Shown: positions 18,204-25,693 of the stretch, piece after piece | Numbering within the stretch: the first letter of the stretch is position 1 | How the letters are laid out: every line of letters starts with the position of its first letter | DNA from: Janthinobacterium sp. | GTDB lineage: Bacteria; Pseudomonadota; Gammaproteobacteria; Burkholderiales; Burkholderiaceae_D | DNA: 38,436 nucleotides | Direction of reading: 5' to 3' | Assembly: GCA_025356595.1 (NCBI GenBank) | Contig: JANXSQ010000099.1 | Location: 1 to 38,436 of the forward strand | Made by a program: the position numbers and the translations under genes | The notes under the pieces: generated by a model | Told to the model about the DNA's origin: nothing | The model's input: the letters and a program-made list of their open reading frames with translations, nothing else | The model's database searches: none

Positions 18204-19208
18204 ATGCAACTGACATTCAAACGGGCCGCGCTGGCCGGCGCGCTGCTGGCGCTGGCCGGCGCCGCCTTCGCCGCCGACCTGCCCGGCAAGGGCGTCAAGG
18301 TGCAGCCGCTGCAAAGCTCGATCGCCGAGGAAACCTTCCAGACCCTGCTGGTGGGGCGCGCGCTGACGAGCCTGGGCTACGAGGTGCAGGCGACCAAGGA
18401 GGTCGAATATCCGACCGCCCACATCGCCATCGCCAACGGCGACGCCACCTTCATGGCGGTGCACTGGGACCCGATGCACAACGACTTCTACAACAGCGCC
18501 GGCGGCGACGCCAAGCTGTCGCGCACCGGCCATTACGCCGGGCCGGCGGCGCAGGGCTATCTGATCGACAAGGCGACGGCCGACAGGTACAACATCAGCA
18601 ATATCGACCAGTTGCGCGACCCGACCCTGGCCAAGCTGTTCGACACCGACGGCGACGGCAAGGCCGACCTGACCGGCTGCAATCCGGGCTGGGGCTGCGA
18701 GACCGTCATCGAGCATCAACTGACGGCCTTCAAGCTGCGCGAAACCGTGCATCACGTGCAGGGCAGTTACGCCGCGCTGATGGCCGACACCATCGGCCGC
18801 TACAAGCGCGGCCAGCCCATCCTGTACTACACGTGGACGCCGTACTGGGTCAGCGGCGTGCTGCGTCCGGGCAAGGACGTGGTCTGGCTGAAGGTGCCGT
18901 TCTCCGCCTTGCCGGGCACGCAGGGCAAGGTCAGCACCAAGATGGCCGACGGCAGCAACTACGGTTTCGCGGTGAACACGGCGCGCATCGTGGCCAACAA
19001 GGCCTTCGTGGCCGAGAACCCGGCCGCCGCCAAGCTGTTCGAGGTGATGCAATTGCCGGTGGCCGACATCAACGCGCAGAACCAGCGCATGCGCGACGGC
19101 CAAGGCACGGCGAAGGACATCGCCCGCCACACGGACGGCTGGATCAAGTGGCACCAGGCCACCTACGACGCCTGGATCGCCGAGGCGATGGCGGCGGCGC
19201 GGAAATAG
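18204..19208 (+). CDS. proX: Glycine betaine/proline periplasmic binding protein
   Basis: A 334-residue exported binding protein of the OpuAC/ProX family. The signal peptide is [23 protein letters not shown], cleaved before ADLPGKG. Tryptophans that form the quaternary-amine cage in ProX are present in [13 protein letters not shown] and YTWTPYW. The start at 18204 is preferred because AAGGA lies about 10 bases upstream and the signal peptide then begins correctly; an ATG at 18171 overlapping the proW stop would add 11 residues ([11 protein letters not shown]). It is last in the operon and followed by a strong terminator. Confidence 0.93.
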   Translation: MQLTFKRAALAGALLALAGAAFAADLPGKGVKVQPLQSSIAEETFQTLLVGRALTSLGYEVQATKEVEYPTAHIAIANGDATFMAVHWDPMHNDFYNSAGGDAKLSRTGHYAGPAAQGYLIDKATADRYNISNIDQLRDPTLAKLFDTDGDGKADLTGCNPGWGCETVIEHQLTAFKLRETVHHVQGSYAALMADTIGRYKRGQPILYYTWTPYWVSGVLRPGKDVVWLKVPFSALPGTQGKVSTKMADGSNYGFAVNTARIVANKAFVAENPAAAKLFEVMQLPVADINAQNQRMRDGQGTAKDIARHTDGWIKWHQATYDAWIAEAMAAARK

Positions 19209-19230
19209 TAAGCGCGGCGCGGTAAACGGG

Positions 19231-19270
19231 CCGGGGGCGCACCATGCGGTGCGCCCCCGGTTTTTTTTTT
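19231..19270 (+). terminator. Strong rho-independent terminator of proVWX
   Basis: A perfect 12-bp GC-rich stem (19231-19242 with 19249-19260) closes a 6-nt loop and is followed by ten T residues. Confidence 0.95.
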
Positions 19271-19283
19271 CGTGCGCGGCGCC

Positions 19284-19538
19284 TTAGTCCTGCAGGTCGC
19301 CGACCAGGTCGATGTATTGCTGCTGCGCTTGCTCGGTGGAGGTGCCGGCCAGCGCGGCCCAGGCGTCGAACTTGGCGCGTCCGACCATGTCGGTGAAGCC
19401 GGGACGGTCGCCGGTGGCGTCGCCGCTCGAGCCCTGCTTGAACAGCGCGTACATTTTCAGCAAGGTCATATTGTCCGGGCGCTCGGACAAGGTTTTCGAA
19501 TCGAGCTGCGCTTGCGCGAATTGTTCTTGTAAACTCAT
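19284..19538 (-). CDS. Acyl-CoA-binding protein
   Basis: An 84-residue four-helix ACBP that carries long-chain acyl-CoA in the cytoplasm. The family pattern is clear: ERPDNMTLLKMYALFKQGSSGD (helix 2 with the YxLYKQ-type tyrosine and lysine), then KFDAWAALAGTSTEQAQQQYIDLV (the KxxAW..G.s.e.A...Y block). Length and start are standard, and AGGAG precedes the ATG at 19538. It converges on the proX terminator. Bacterial ACBPs are common in PHA- and lipid-rich betaproteobacteria. Confidence 0.9.
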   Translation of the reverse strand: MSLQEQFAQAQLDSKTLSERPDNMTLLKMYALFKQGSSGDATGDRPGFTDMVGRAKFDAWAALAGTSTEQAQQQYIDLVGDLQD

Positions 19539-19823
19539 GGGTGCTCCTGTGGATGGGGGAAGGGTGCTTTGATGGGGTACCTGGAATCTTGGCGCACCAA
19601 AACGAAGGCCAGGCGACATGATAGGATCAAACGGCCCCCGATTCGTAGAGGAGACACTCGAATATGCTTCCGGGCCGGCCGGAAAAACTCCGCGGCGCCG
19701 GCGCAGCTGGGGCTGCGGCAAGACTGAGCCGCGTGCGCTGCGCCGGCGCGCGGCAGTGATAGTATAGATGGCGGCGAGTAGCAATAAAAAACGCCGGTTC
19801 GCCGCCGGCCAGACTGAGCCTCC

Positions 19824-20288
19824 ATGACACCAATGACCGCGCCGCTTCACGCCGACATCGCCGCCTTGCTGCCGCGCTTGCGGCGCTATGCCCGCGTCCT
19901 GTGCGACAACCGCGACGACGCCGATGATCTGCTGCAGGCGGCGCTGGGGCGGGCGCTGGGCGGCGCCGTGGCGTGGCAGGCGGGTGGCCGGCTCGACCTG
20001 TGGATGTTGCGCATCGTGACGAGCTCCTGGCAGGCCCAGGCGCGCGGCCGCGAGCCGGCGCCGGGCAACGTTGAGGCTGCGCCGTGCGGGCCGGCGTTGC
20101 CGCGGGCGCTGGCCCGGCTGGACGGCGAGGAGCGCCTGGCCATCGGCCTGGTCCTGGTCGAGGGCTTGTCCTACGCCGTGGCCGCGCAGGTGCTGGAGAT
20201 GGCGCCTGCGCAGCTGGCCGCGACGCTGCTGCGCGCCCGCGCCGCCCTGCAGGCGCAGCTGGCCGAGCCGGCGCGGAGGGCGCCATGA
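19824..20288 (+). CDS. ECF-type RNA polymerase sigma factor (divergent)
   Basis: A 154-residue sigma-70-family protein. Region 2 is visible as LLPRLRRYARVLCDNRDDADDLLQAALGRAL with the usual RDDADDLLQ motif. Region 4 follows as LDGEERLAIGLVLVEGLSYAVAAQVLEM, but the recognition helix (APAQLAATLLRARAALQ) lacks the usual T/S-V-x-S-R signature. The protein is on the short side for an ECF sigma (normally about 170-190). Its stop codon overlaps the start of the downstream anti-sigma gene (ATGA). The target regulon cannot be read from the sequence. Confidence 0.82.
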   Translation: MTPMTAPLHADIAALLPRLRRYARVLCDNRDDADDLLQAALGRALGGAVAWQAGGRLDLWMLRIVTSSWQAQARGREPAPGNVEAAPCGPALPRALARLDGEERLAIGLVLVEGLSYAVAAQVLEMAPAQLAATLLRARAALQAQLAEPARRAP

Positions 20289-21133
20289 CGGGCGGCGTGA
20301 CGGACCCGGTCGCGGATGCCGTGACGGGCGCCGTGACGGGCGCCGTAACGGGCGCCGTAACGGACCCCACGACGCCGCCGGATGAAACCCTGATGGCCTA
20401 CGCCGACGGCGAGCTGGACGAGGCCGGCCGGCAAGCGGTCGAGGCGGCCATGCGGCGCGATCCGGCCGTCGCGCGGCGCGTCGAGCAATTCAGGTCGCAG
20501 CGCGCGGCGCTCGGCGCGGCCTTCGCGCCGGCGCTGGAGGAAACCCCGCCGGCGCGCCTGCTGCGCCCGCTGCGCGCGGCCAAGGTGGTGCAACTGGACG
20601 CGGTGCGGGCCGACAGGATGGCGGCCCAGGCGGCGCGGGAAAAGGCCGCGCGGGGGCGCTTCTGGTTTTGGCCCGGCGCGCTGGCGGCGGCCTTGTTGCT
20701 GGGCTTGCTCTTGGGACGCTTCGGTCCGGGCGTCTGGCTGGTCGACGAGACGCTGGCCCAGGCCGGCGCCGACGGCGTGCTGGCGGCGCGCGGCGCGCTG
20801 GCCGTGGCCTTGTCGCAGCGGGTGGCCGGCGCGGCGCCGGGCGAGCTGAAGGTGACGATGGGGATCAGTTTCGTGTCGAACCAGGGCAATTACTGCCGCG
20901 CCTTCGTGGTCGACGGCGGCGCGCAGGATCTGGCGGGGCTGGCTTGCCGCAGCGGCGCGCAATGGCTGCTGCCGGTGTTGACGCAGCGCCTGAAGACGGC
21001 GGGCGCCAGCGCGGCCGAGGCGGTGCCGGCCGTGCAGGAGGCGATCGAGGCGCGCATCGACAGCGCGGCGCTCGACGCCAGGGCGGAACAGGAGGCGCTG
21101 CGCCGTGGCTGGCAGCGCGCCCCGGCGCCTTGA
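20285..21133 (+). CDS. Membrane anti-sigma factor paired with the ECF sigma
   Basis: A 282-residue protein with one membrane segment (about FWFWPGALAAALLLGLLLG, near 128-146), an N-terminal cytoplasmic sigma-binding domain (ETLMAYADGELDEAGRQAVEAAMRRDPAVARRVEQF, the non-zinc relative of the ZAS domain) and a periplasmic sensor domain rich in Ala and Gly. It starts inside the sigma stop codon, so it is translated with its target. The first 28 residues contain a 4-residue repeat (TGAV) encoded by 12-bp DNA repeats. Two periplasmic cysteines (NYCRAF, LACRS) could report redox state; that is inference. Confidence 0.8.
   Translation: MTGGVTDPVADAVTGAVTGAVTGAVTDPTTPPDETLMAYADGELDEAGRQAVEAAMRRDPAVARRVEQFRSQRAALGAAFAPALEETPPARLLRPLRAAKVVQLDAVRADRMAAQAAREKAARGRFWFWPGALAAALLLGLLLGRFGPGVWLVDETLAQAGADGVLAARGALAVALSQRVAGAAPGELKVTMGISFVSNQGNYCRAFVVDGGAQDLAGLACRSGAQWLLPVLTQRLKTAGASAAEAVPAVQEAIEARIDSAALDARAEQEALRRGWQRAPAP
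20321..20368 (+). repeat. Four tandem 12-bp units in the 5' end of the anti-sigma gene
   Basis: Units gtgacgggcgcc, gtgacgggcgcc, gtaacgggcgcc and gtaacggacccc follow each other without gaps. Because 12 is a multiple of three, gain or loss of a unit changes the protein by four residues and keeps the frame. Confidence 0.9.
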
Positions 21134-21146
21134 TTCCGACAGGCGG

Positions 21147-21310
21147 CTAAGTACCCCATCGGAATAAATTGTGGGCGTCTGCGGCTCTGGTCGGAGCGCT
21201 GCGGTGTTGTCCGTCCCTTGCAGTGCTCGCACTGCGGCGGAACGGGCGCCTTGCATCGCTTCCGACCAGAACCACAGCCACCTCACAATTTATTCCGCTG
21301 GGGTACTTAG
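21147..21310. repeat. 164-bp near-palindromic element between convergent genes
   Basis: The outer arms, 21147-21173 and 21284-21310, are inverted repeats of 27 bp with a single mismatch and end in CTAAGTACCCC. Inside them the two sides continue to pair imperfectly (TCTGGTCGGA matched by TCCGACCAGA, then GCAGTGC/GCACTGC at the centre), so the whole segment could fold into one long hairpin. It has no coding capacity and no T-run. Its right edge supplies the stop codon of the small lipoprotein gene. This is the form of a miniature inverted-repeat or palindromic repeat element. Confidence 0.85.
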
Positions 21311-21501
21311 TCGCCGCCGAGCACGGCGCCGCCGACCTTGACGACACCCTTGCCGACGGCGACGGTGGCGTCGACGGCGGTCGAGGCGACCGCCACGCCG
21401 GCGCCCACCACCGTCGAGGTGACGGCGATGACGACGCAGCCGCCCAGCGCCGGCAGCAGGGCGGCCAGCAACAGGGCCTTGCGCAAGGCCGCCCCTGGCA
21501 T
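21307..21501 (-). CDS. Small predicted lipoprotein
   Basis: A 64-residue protein whose first 22 residues are a lipoprotein signal with lipobox LGGC (MPGAALRKALLLAALLPALGGC). The mature part is about 43 residues of Val/Ala/Gly-rich sequence (VVGAGVAVASTAVDATVAVGKGVVKVGG). Its ATG overlaps the stop codon of the FKBP gene (TAATG), so translation is probably coupled. The stop codon lies inside the edge of the palindromic element, so the present C-terminus may have been set by its insertion. Similar tiny lipoproteins occur in Oxalobacteraceae; no function is known to me. Confidence 0.6.
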   Translation of the reverse strand: MPGAALRKALLLAALLPALGGCVVIAVTSTVVGAGVAVASTAVDATVAVGKGVVKVGGAVLGGD

Positions 21502-21857
21502 TACACGCCCAGCAGTTCGACGTCGAAGATCAGGGTGGCGTTCGGCGGGATCGCGCCGCCTGCGCCGCGCGAGCCGTAGCCCAGTTCCGAAGGGATGATC
21601 AGTTGGCGGGTGCCGCCGATTTTCATGCCTTGCACGCCTTCGTCCCAACCCTGGATGACGCGGCCGGCGCCCAATGGGAACTCGAATGGGTCGTTGCGGT
21701 CTTTGCTGGAGTCGAATTTCGGACCCTTGCTGCCGTCGTCGTTGGCCAGCCAGCCGGTGTTGTGCACGACGACGTTCTGGCCGGCCTGGGCGACTTCGCC
21801 TTCGCCGACGATGACTTCGATGTATTGCAGGCCGGAGGCCGTGGTGATGGTGCTCAT
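21501..21857 (-). CDS. FKBP-type peptidyl-prolyl cis-trans isomerase
   Basis: A 118-residue single-domain FKBP that speeds prolyl isomerisation. Family landmarks: VVVHNTGWL (active-site strand with the VHYTG-like motif), FEFPLGAGRVIQGWDEGVQGMKIGGTRQLIIP, and GYGSRGAGGAIPPNATLIFDVELL. The active-site Trp and the final FDVELL strand are intact. There is no signal peptide, so it is cytoplasmic. The ATG at 21857 has AAGGAAT upstream. It is first of a two-gene unit with the lipoprotein. Confidence 0.93.
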   Translation of the reverse strand: MSTITTASGLQYIEVIVGEGEVAQAGQNVVVHNTGWLANDDGSKGPKFDSSKDRNDPFEFPLGAGRVIQGWDEGVQGMKIGGTRQLIIPSELGYGSRGAGGAIPPNATLIFDVELLGV

Positions 21858-22056
21858 GTTATTCCTTGTATGGGGGGAGTCGAATCCTCGATTGTAGAGC
21901 AAGCGCCGGCAAAGCGCTATCGGCGCCGGGCGCGCCGGGCAGGGCGGCGCCGCGCGGGTTTTTTATGCGCCGCGCGGGCAGATTTGTGGGCTATTTATCC
22001 AATCGTGTGCCCGTTTCCACGTAAAATAGGCTTTCCGTACTTTCAAGCGATTTTTC

Positions 22057-23028
22057 ATGCTCCGCAGTCTACGTCGTCTCGCCCTTTCCTGTATCTGCCT
22101 TATCGGCGCCGTTGCCACGGCGCGTGCCGATGTCGTGGTTGTCCTCAATTCCCGCGACGCCACCGTCCAGTTGCTGGACCAGAATACCTATGCGGAGATC
22201 GCCTCCTACCCGGTCGGCAAGGAGCCGCACCATCTGATGGAAACGCCGGACGGCAAGTCGCTGATCGTCGCCAGCTCCGTTGGCAACGAGCTGATCTTCC
22301 TCGATCCGAAATCGGGCCAGGTGCAGCGCCGCATCAAGGACATCCTCGATCCCTACCAGATCGGTTTCTCGCCGGACCAGAAGTGGTTCATCTCGAATTC
22401 CCTGCGCCTCGACCGCGTCGACCTGTACCGCTACGACGGCAGCGCGCTGACGCTGGCCAAGCGCATTCCGCTCGCCAAGCTGCCCAGCCACATGGCCTTC
22501 AACGCCGCCAGCACGATGGCCTTCATCACCCAGCAGGGCAGCGACCAGGTCAGCGCCATCGACCTGGCGACGCAGACGGTGAAGTGGACCATGCCGGTCG
22601 GCAAGCTGCCGGCCGGCATCGCGATGACCCCGGACGACAAGTATCTGCTGGTCGGCATCATGGGCAGCGACTATGTCGAGGTGATCGACTGGAAGACGCA
22701 GAAGACGGTCAAGCGCATCAAGGCCGGCGCCGGCACGCACAATTTCCGCGCCCTGGGCGACAAGCGCCACACCTTCGTCTCGAACCGCGTCTCGAACACC
22801 ATCAACATCATCGACCAGCAGACGCTGGAAAACGTCGGCACCATCAACGTGCCGGGCGGCCCCGACTGTATGGAGGTCTCGGCCGACGGCAAGACCATGT
22901 GGGTGACGCTGCGCTGGATCAAGAAGGTGGCCGTGATCGACCTGGCCACGCGCAAGGTGATCAAGCTGATCCCGGTCGGCCGCTCGCCGCACGGGGTGTA
23001 TTTCATCAACCATTCGCCGCGCGTCTAA
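22057..23028 (+). CDS. Exported YncE-like beta-propeller protein
   Basis: A 323-residue periplasmic protein with a signal peptide of about 24 residues ending ARA. The mature chain is a seven-bladed propeller of the YVTN/YncE family, with repeats such as VVLNSRDATVQLLDQNTYAEI, LIVASSVGNELIFLDPKSG, AFITQQGSDQVSAIDLATQ, LLVGIMGSDYVEVIDWKT and FVSNRVSNTINIIDQQTLE. Such proteins bind ligands or DNA or serve in PQQ-dependent oxidation; the role here is unknown. It is first in a five-gene plus-strand run; the next ATG is only 7 bp after its stop. Confidence 0.85.
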   Translation: MLRSLRRLALSCICLIGAVATARADVVVVLNSRDATVQLLDQNTYAEIASYPVGKEPHHLMETPDGKSLIVASSVGNELIFLDPKSGQVQRRIKDILDPYQIGFSPDQKWFISNSLRLDRVDLYRYDGSALTLAKRIPLAKLPSHMAFNAASTMAFITQQGSDQVSAIDLATQTVKWTMPVGKLPAGIAMTPDDKYLLVGIMGSDYVEVIDWKTQKTVKRIKAGAGTHNFRALGDKRHTFVSNRVSNTINIIDQQTLENVGTINVPGGPDCMEVSADGKTMWVTLRWIKKVAVIDLATRKVIKLIPVGRSPHGVYFINHSPRV

Positions 23029-23035
23029 GCGGCCC

Positions 23036-23833
23036 ATGTCGGCGCCGCTCCTCCGCACCGCCGTCGCCGTCGCCCTGCTGGCGGCGGCGCTGCCGCAACT
23101 CCCGGCGCGGGCCGCCGCGCCGGCCTGCGCCGGCACCATCTACCTGAGCTTCGACACCGGCAGCCAGTCGCAGGCCGAGCTGATCGCCGCCACCCTGAAG
23201 CGCCACCAGATCAAGGCGACGTTTTTCCTGGCCAATGAAAAGACCACCCGTGGCGACTATTCCCTCGATCCGTCCTGGGCGCCGTTCTGGAAGGCCCGCG
23301 TCGCCGAGGGCCACGCCTTCGGCACGCACACCTTCGACCATGTCTACCTGCGCGGCGACGCGCCGGACGGCAAGATCGCCGTCAAGCCGCAGTTCGGCGC
23401 CGACGCCGGCAAGGCGCTGGAGTGGAGCGGCGCGCAGTTCTGCGAGGAATTGAAGCGCGTCGACGGCCGCTTCCAGCAATTGACCGGCAGCCGCCTCGAC
23501 CCCCTGTGGCGCGCGCCGGGCGGGCGCGTTTCGGCGCGCACCCTGGCCGCCGGCAAGGCCTGCGGCTACGCCCACGTGGCGTGGGCCAAGGCCGGTTTTT
23601 CCGGCGACGAATTGTCCAGCGCCGCCTATCCGAACCCCGTGCTGTTGCAGCGCGCGCTGGCCGGCCTGCGCGACGGCGACATCTTCGTCGCCCACATGGG
23701 CATCTGGTCGCGCCGGGATCCCTGGGCGCCGGCGAATCTGGAGCCGCTCATCGTCGGCCTGCGCGACAAGGGTTTTTGCTTCGCCACCCTGCGCGAACAC
23801 CCCGACTATAAGAATTTATACAAACACCCATGA
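23036..23833 (+). CDS. Polysaccharide deacetylase-family (CE4) exported protein
   Basis: A 265-residue protein with a signal peptide (MSAPLLRTAVAVALLAAALPQLPARA) and a NodB-homology domain. Motif 1 reads LSFDTGS where active enzymes have FDDG; the first Asp (catalytic base) is kept but the metal-binding second Asp is Thr. Motif 2 is GTHTFDH, with both His ligands, and motif 3 is WRAPGGR. The enzyme may use an altered metal site or may have lost activity. It lies between the propeller gene (7-bp gap) and the hydroxylase gene (ATGA overlap), so it belongs to an envelope-directed operon. Confidence 0.85.
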   Translation: MSAPLLRTAVAVALLAAALPQLPARAAAPACAGTIYLSFDTGSQSQAELIAATLKRHQIKATFFLANEKTTRGDYSLDPSWAPFWKARVAEGHAFGTHTFDHVYLRGDAPDGKIAVKPQFGADAGKALEWSGAQFCEELKRVDGRFQQLTGSRLDPLWRAPGGRVSARTLAAGKACGYAHVAWAKAGFSGDELSSAAYPNPVLLQRALAGLRDGDIFVAHMGIWSRRDPWAPANLEPLIVGLRDKGFCFATLREHPDYKNLYKHP

Positions 23834-24825
23834 TACAAATGTTCATCGACGCTTTCGGCGTCGCCCAGGGCTGGCTCTTCGAGAGCGTGATCCAGCCCTT
23901 GATCTACCAGTCCGGCTTCGGCGCCTACACCGAGGAAGCCTTCGAGGGCACCGAGTGGTTGTTGATCGGCGTGTGCGAGCTGGCGCTGCTGTTCATCGTG
24001 CTGCGCCCGCTGGAAGCCTTGCTGCCGGCGCAAAAGATCAGCGACCGCGGCGCGCGCTGGAACGACTTCGTCTACACCGTGCTGCACCGCGTCGGCCTGT
24101 TTTCGGTGCTGATCTTCTTCACGCTCGACCCGCTCATGGACAGCCTGGCCGGCGTCCTGCGCCTCGACGACCTGCACCCCGTGAATCTGGAAACCTTCTG
24201 GCCCGGCATCAGCCCGGTGGCCAGTTTCCTGCTGTATTTCGTGGTCCTCGATTTCTTCGACTACTGGTATCACCGGGCTTCGCACCAGTTCAACTGGTGG
24301 TGGGGCCTGCACAGCCTGCACCACAGCCAGCGCAATATGAATCTGTGGAGCGACGACCGCAACCACCTGCTCGACGATGTCATCCGCGGCGTCTACATGG
24401 GCCTGATCGCCCTGGCCATCGGCGTGCCGCCCGGCCAGTACGTGCTGCTGGTGTCGATCTCGCGCATCCTGCAAAGCCTGCAGCACGCCAACGTGCGCAT
24501 CCATTTCGGCCGCCTCGGCGAGCGCCTGCTGGTGTCGCCGCGCTACCACCGCATGCACCACGCGATCGGCGTCGGCCATGAGTCGAAGGGGCGCGGCACC
24601 CTGGGCGGCTGCAATTTCGCCGTGCTGCTGCCGGTGTGGGACATCATCTTCCGCACCGCCAACTTCACGCCGCACTTCGCCGCCACCGGCGTGCGCGGCC
24701 AGTATCCCACCATCAACCGCGCCGGCCTGGCCATTCCCGGCCGCGACTACGGCCGCGGTTTCTGGAGCCAGCAGTGGTTGGGCCTGAAGCGGATGTTTGA
24801 ATACATGCGCGGGAAGCCGGACTGA
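23830..24825 (+). CDS. Fatty acid hydroxylase/sterol desaturase superfamily protein
   Basis: A 331-residue membrane di-iron protein. The eight-histidine signature is present in order: HRASH, HSLHHS, and later HRMHH. Membrane segments lie at about 43-60 (WLLIGVCELALLFIVL), 85-105 and 130-150 (FLLYFVVLDFFDYWYH), plus a segment before HRMHH. Members hydroxylate or desaturate sterols, carotenoids or fatty acids; bacterial homologues often act on membrane lipids. The ATG overlaps the stop of the deacetylase gene and its stop overlaps the next start (TGATG), so the chain is tightly coupled. Confidence 0.88.
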   Translation: MIQMFIDAFGVAQGWLFESVIQPLIYQSGFGAYTEEAFEGTEWLLIGVCELALLFIVLRPLEALLPAQKISDRGARWNDFVYTVLHRVGLFSVLIFFTLDPLMDSLAGVLRLDDLHPVNLETFWPGISPVASFLLYFVVLDFFDYWYHRASHQFNWWWGLHSLHHSQRNMNLWSDDRNHLLDDVIRGVYMGLIALAIGVPPGQYVLLVSISRILQSLQHANVRIHFGRLGERLLVSPRYHRMHHAIGVGHESKGRGTLGGCNFAVLLPVWDIIFRTANFTPHFAATGVRGQYPTINRAGLAIPGRDYGRGFWSQQWLGLKRMFEYMRGKPD

Positions 24826-25652
24826 TGCGCGCCGTGCTGAACGCCTATGGCCGCGCGCTGTTGTCGCAACTGCACGGGCGCATGTTGTTGCTGAGCGTGG
24901 TGCCGTGTTTGCTGTCGCTGGCCCTGTGGGGCGTCCTGCTCTGGCAGGGCCTGCAGCCCCTGCTCGACGGCCTGCACGGCCTGTTCGCCGAGCACGACGG
25001 CTTCAGGTTCAGCGGCGGCGTGCTGGGCGCCGTCGGCCTGGGCATGCTGAAGACCGTCGTCGTGCCGCTGCTGGCGATGCTCCTGCTGCTGCCCCTGATG
25101 ATGGTCACGGCGCTGCTCTTCATGGGCGTGGCGGCGATGCCGGCCATCGCCCGCCACGTCGGCGGACGGCACTTCCCGCAACTGGAAAAGAAGCGCGGCG
25201 GCAGCCTGCTGGGCAGCCTGGCCACCTCGCTGGGCGCCTTGCTGCTGTTCCTGCTGGGCTGGCTGCTGATCCTGCCGCTCTACCTGCTGCCGCCGCTGGG
25301 CCTGCTGGCCCAGGCCGTGCTGTGGGGCTGGCTGACCTACCGCGTGATGGCCTACGACGCGCTGGCCGACTACGCCAGCGCCGCCGAGCGCGAGGCGCTG
25401 ATGCGCGCGCGCCGCTGGCCGCTGCTGACCATCGGCGTGGTGTGCGGCGGCGCCGGCGCCCTGCCTGGATTATTATGGATGGGCGGCGTGCTGTCGGTGG
25501 TGCTGATTCCCGTGCTGGCGGCGCTGGCCATCTGGTTGTACATCCTGGTCTTTATCTTCACCGGCCTGTGGTTCCAGTATTACTGCCTCGAGGCGCTGGC
25601 CGGCATGCGCGGCGTCGACGGCATGCACGACGTGGCGGCGGCCGACGCATGA
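24825..25652 (+). CDS. EI24-domain membrane protein
   Basis: A 275-residue integral membrane protein of the EI24/CysZ-like family (PF07264). There are about five hydrophobic segments, among them MLLLSVVPCLLSLALWGVLLW, VVVPLLAMLLLLPLMMVTALLF, LLLFLLGWLLILPLYLLPPLG and VVLIPVLAALAIWLYILVF. The segment GWLTYRVMAYDALADYA near 167-183 is typical of betaproteobacterial EI24 proteins. CysZ relatives transport sulfate, but this one lacks a cysteine-biosynthesis context. The transport substrate, if any, is unknown. Its start codon shares bases with the preceding stop (TGATG). Confidence 0.82.
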   Translation: MRAVLNAYGRALLSQLHGRMLLLSVVPCLLSLALWGVLLWQGLQPLLDGLHGLFAEHDGFRFSGGVLGAVGLGMLKTVVVPLLAMLLLLPLMMVTALLFMGVAAMPAIARHVGGRHFPQLEKKRGGSLLGSLATSLGALLLFLLGWLLILPLYLLPPLGLLAQAVLWGWLTYRVMAYDALADYASAAEREALMRARRWPLLTIGVVCGGAGALPGLLWMGGVLSVVLIPVLAALAIWLYILVFIFTGLWFQYYCLEALAGMRGVDGMHDVAAADA

Positions 25653-25693
25653 GGAACGCGCGGTCATTTTCTTCTCCTCTTTTTTAGGCGGCT

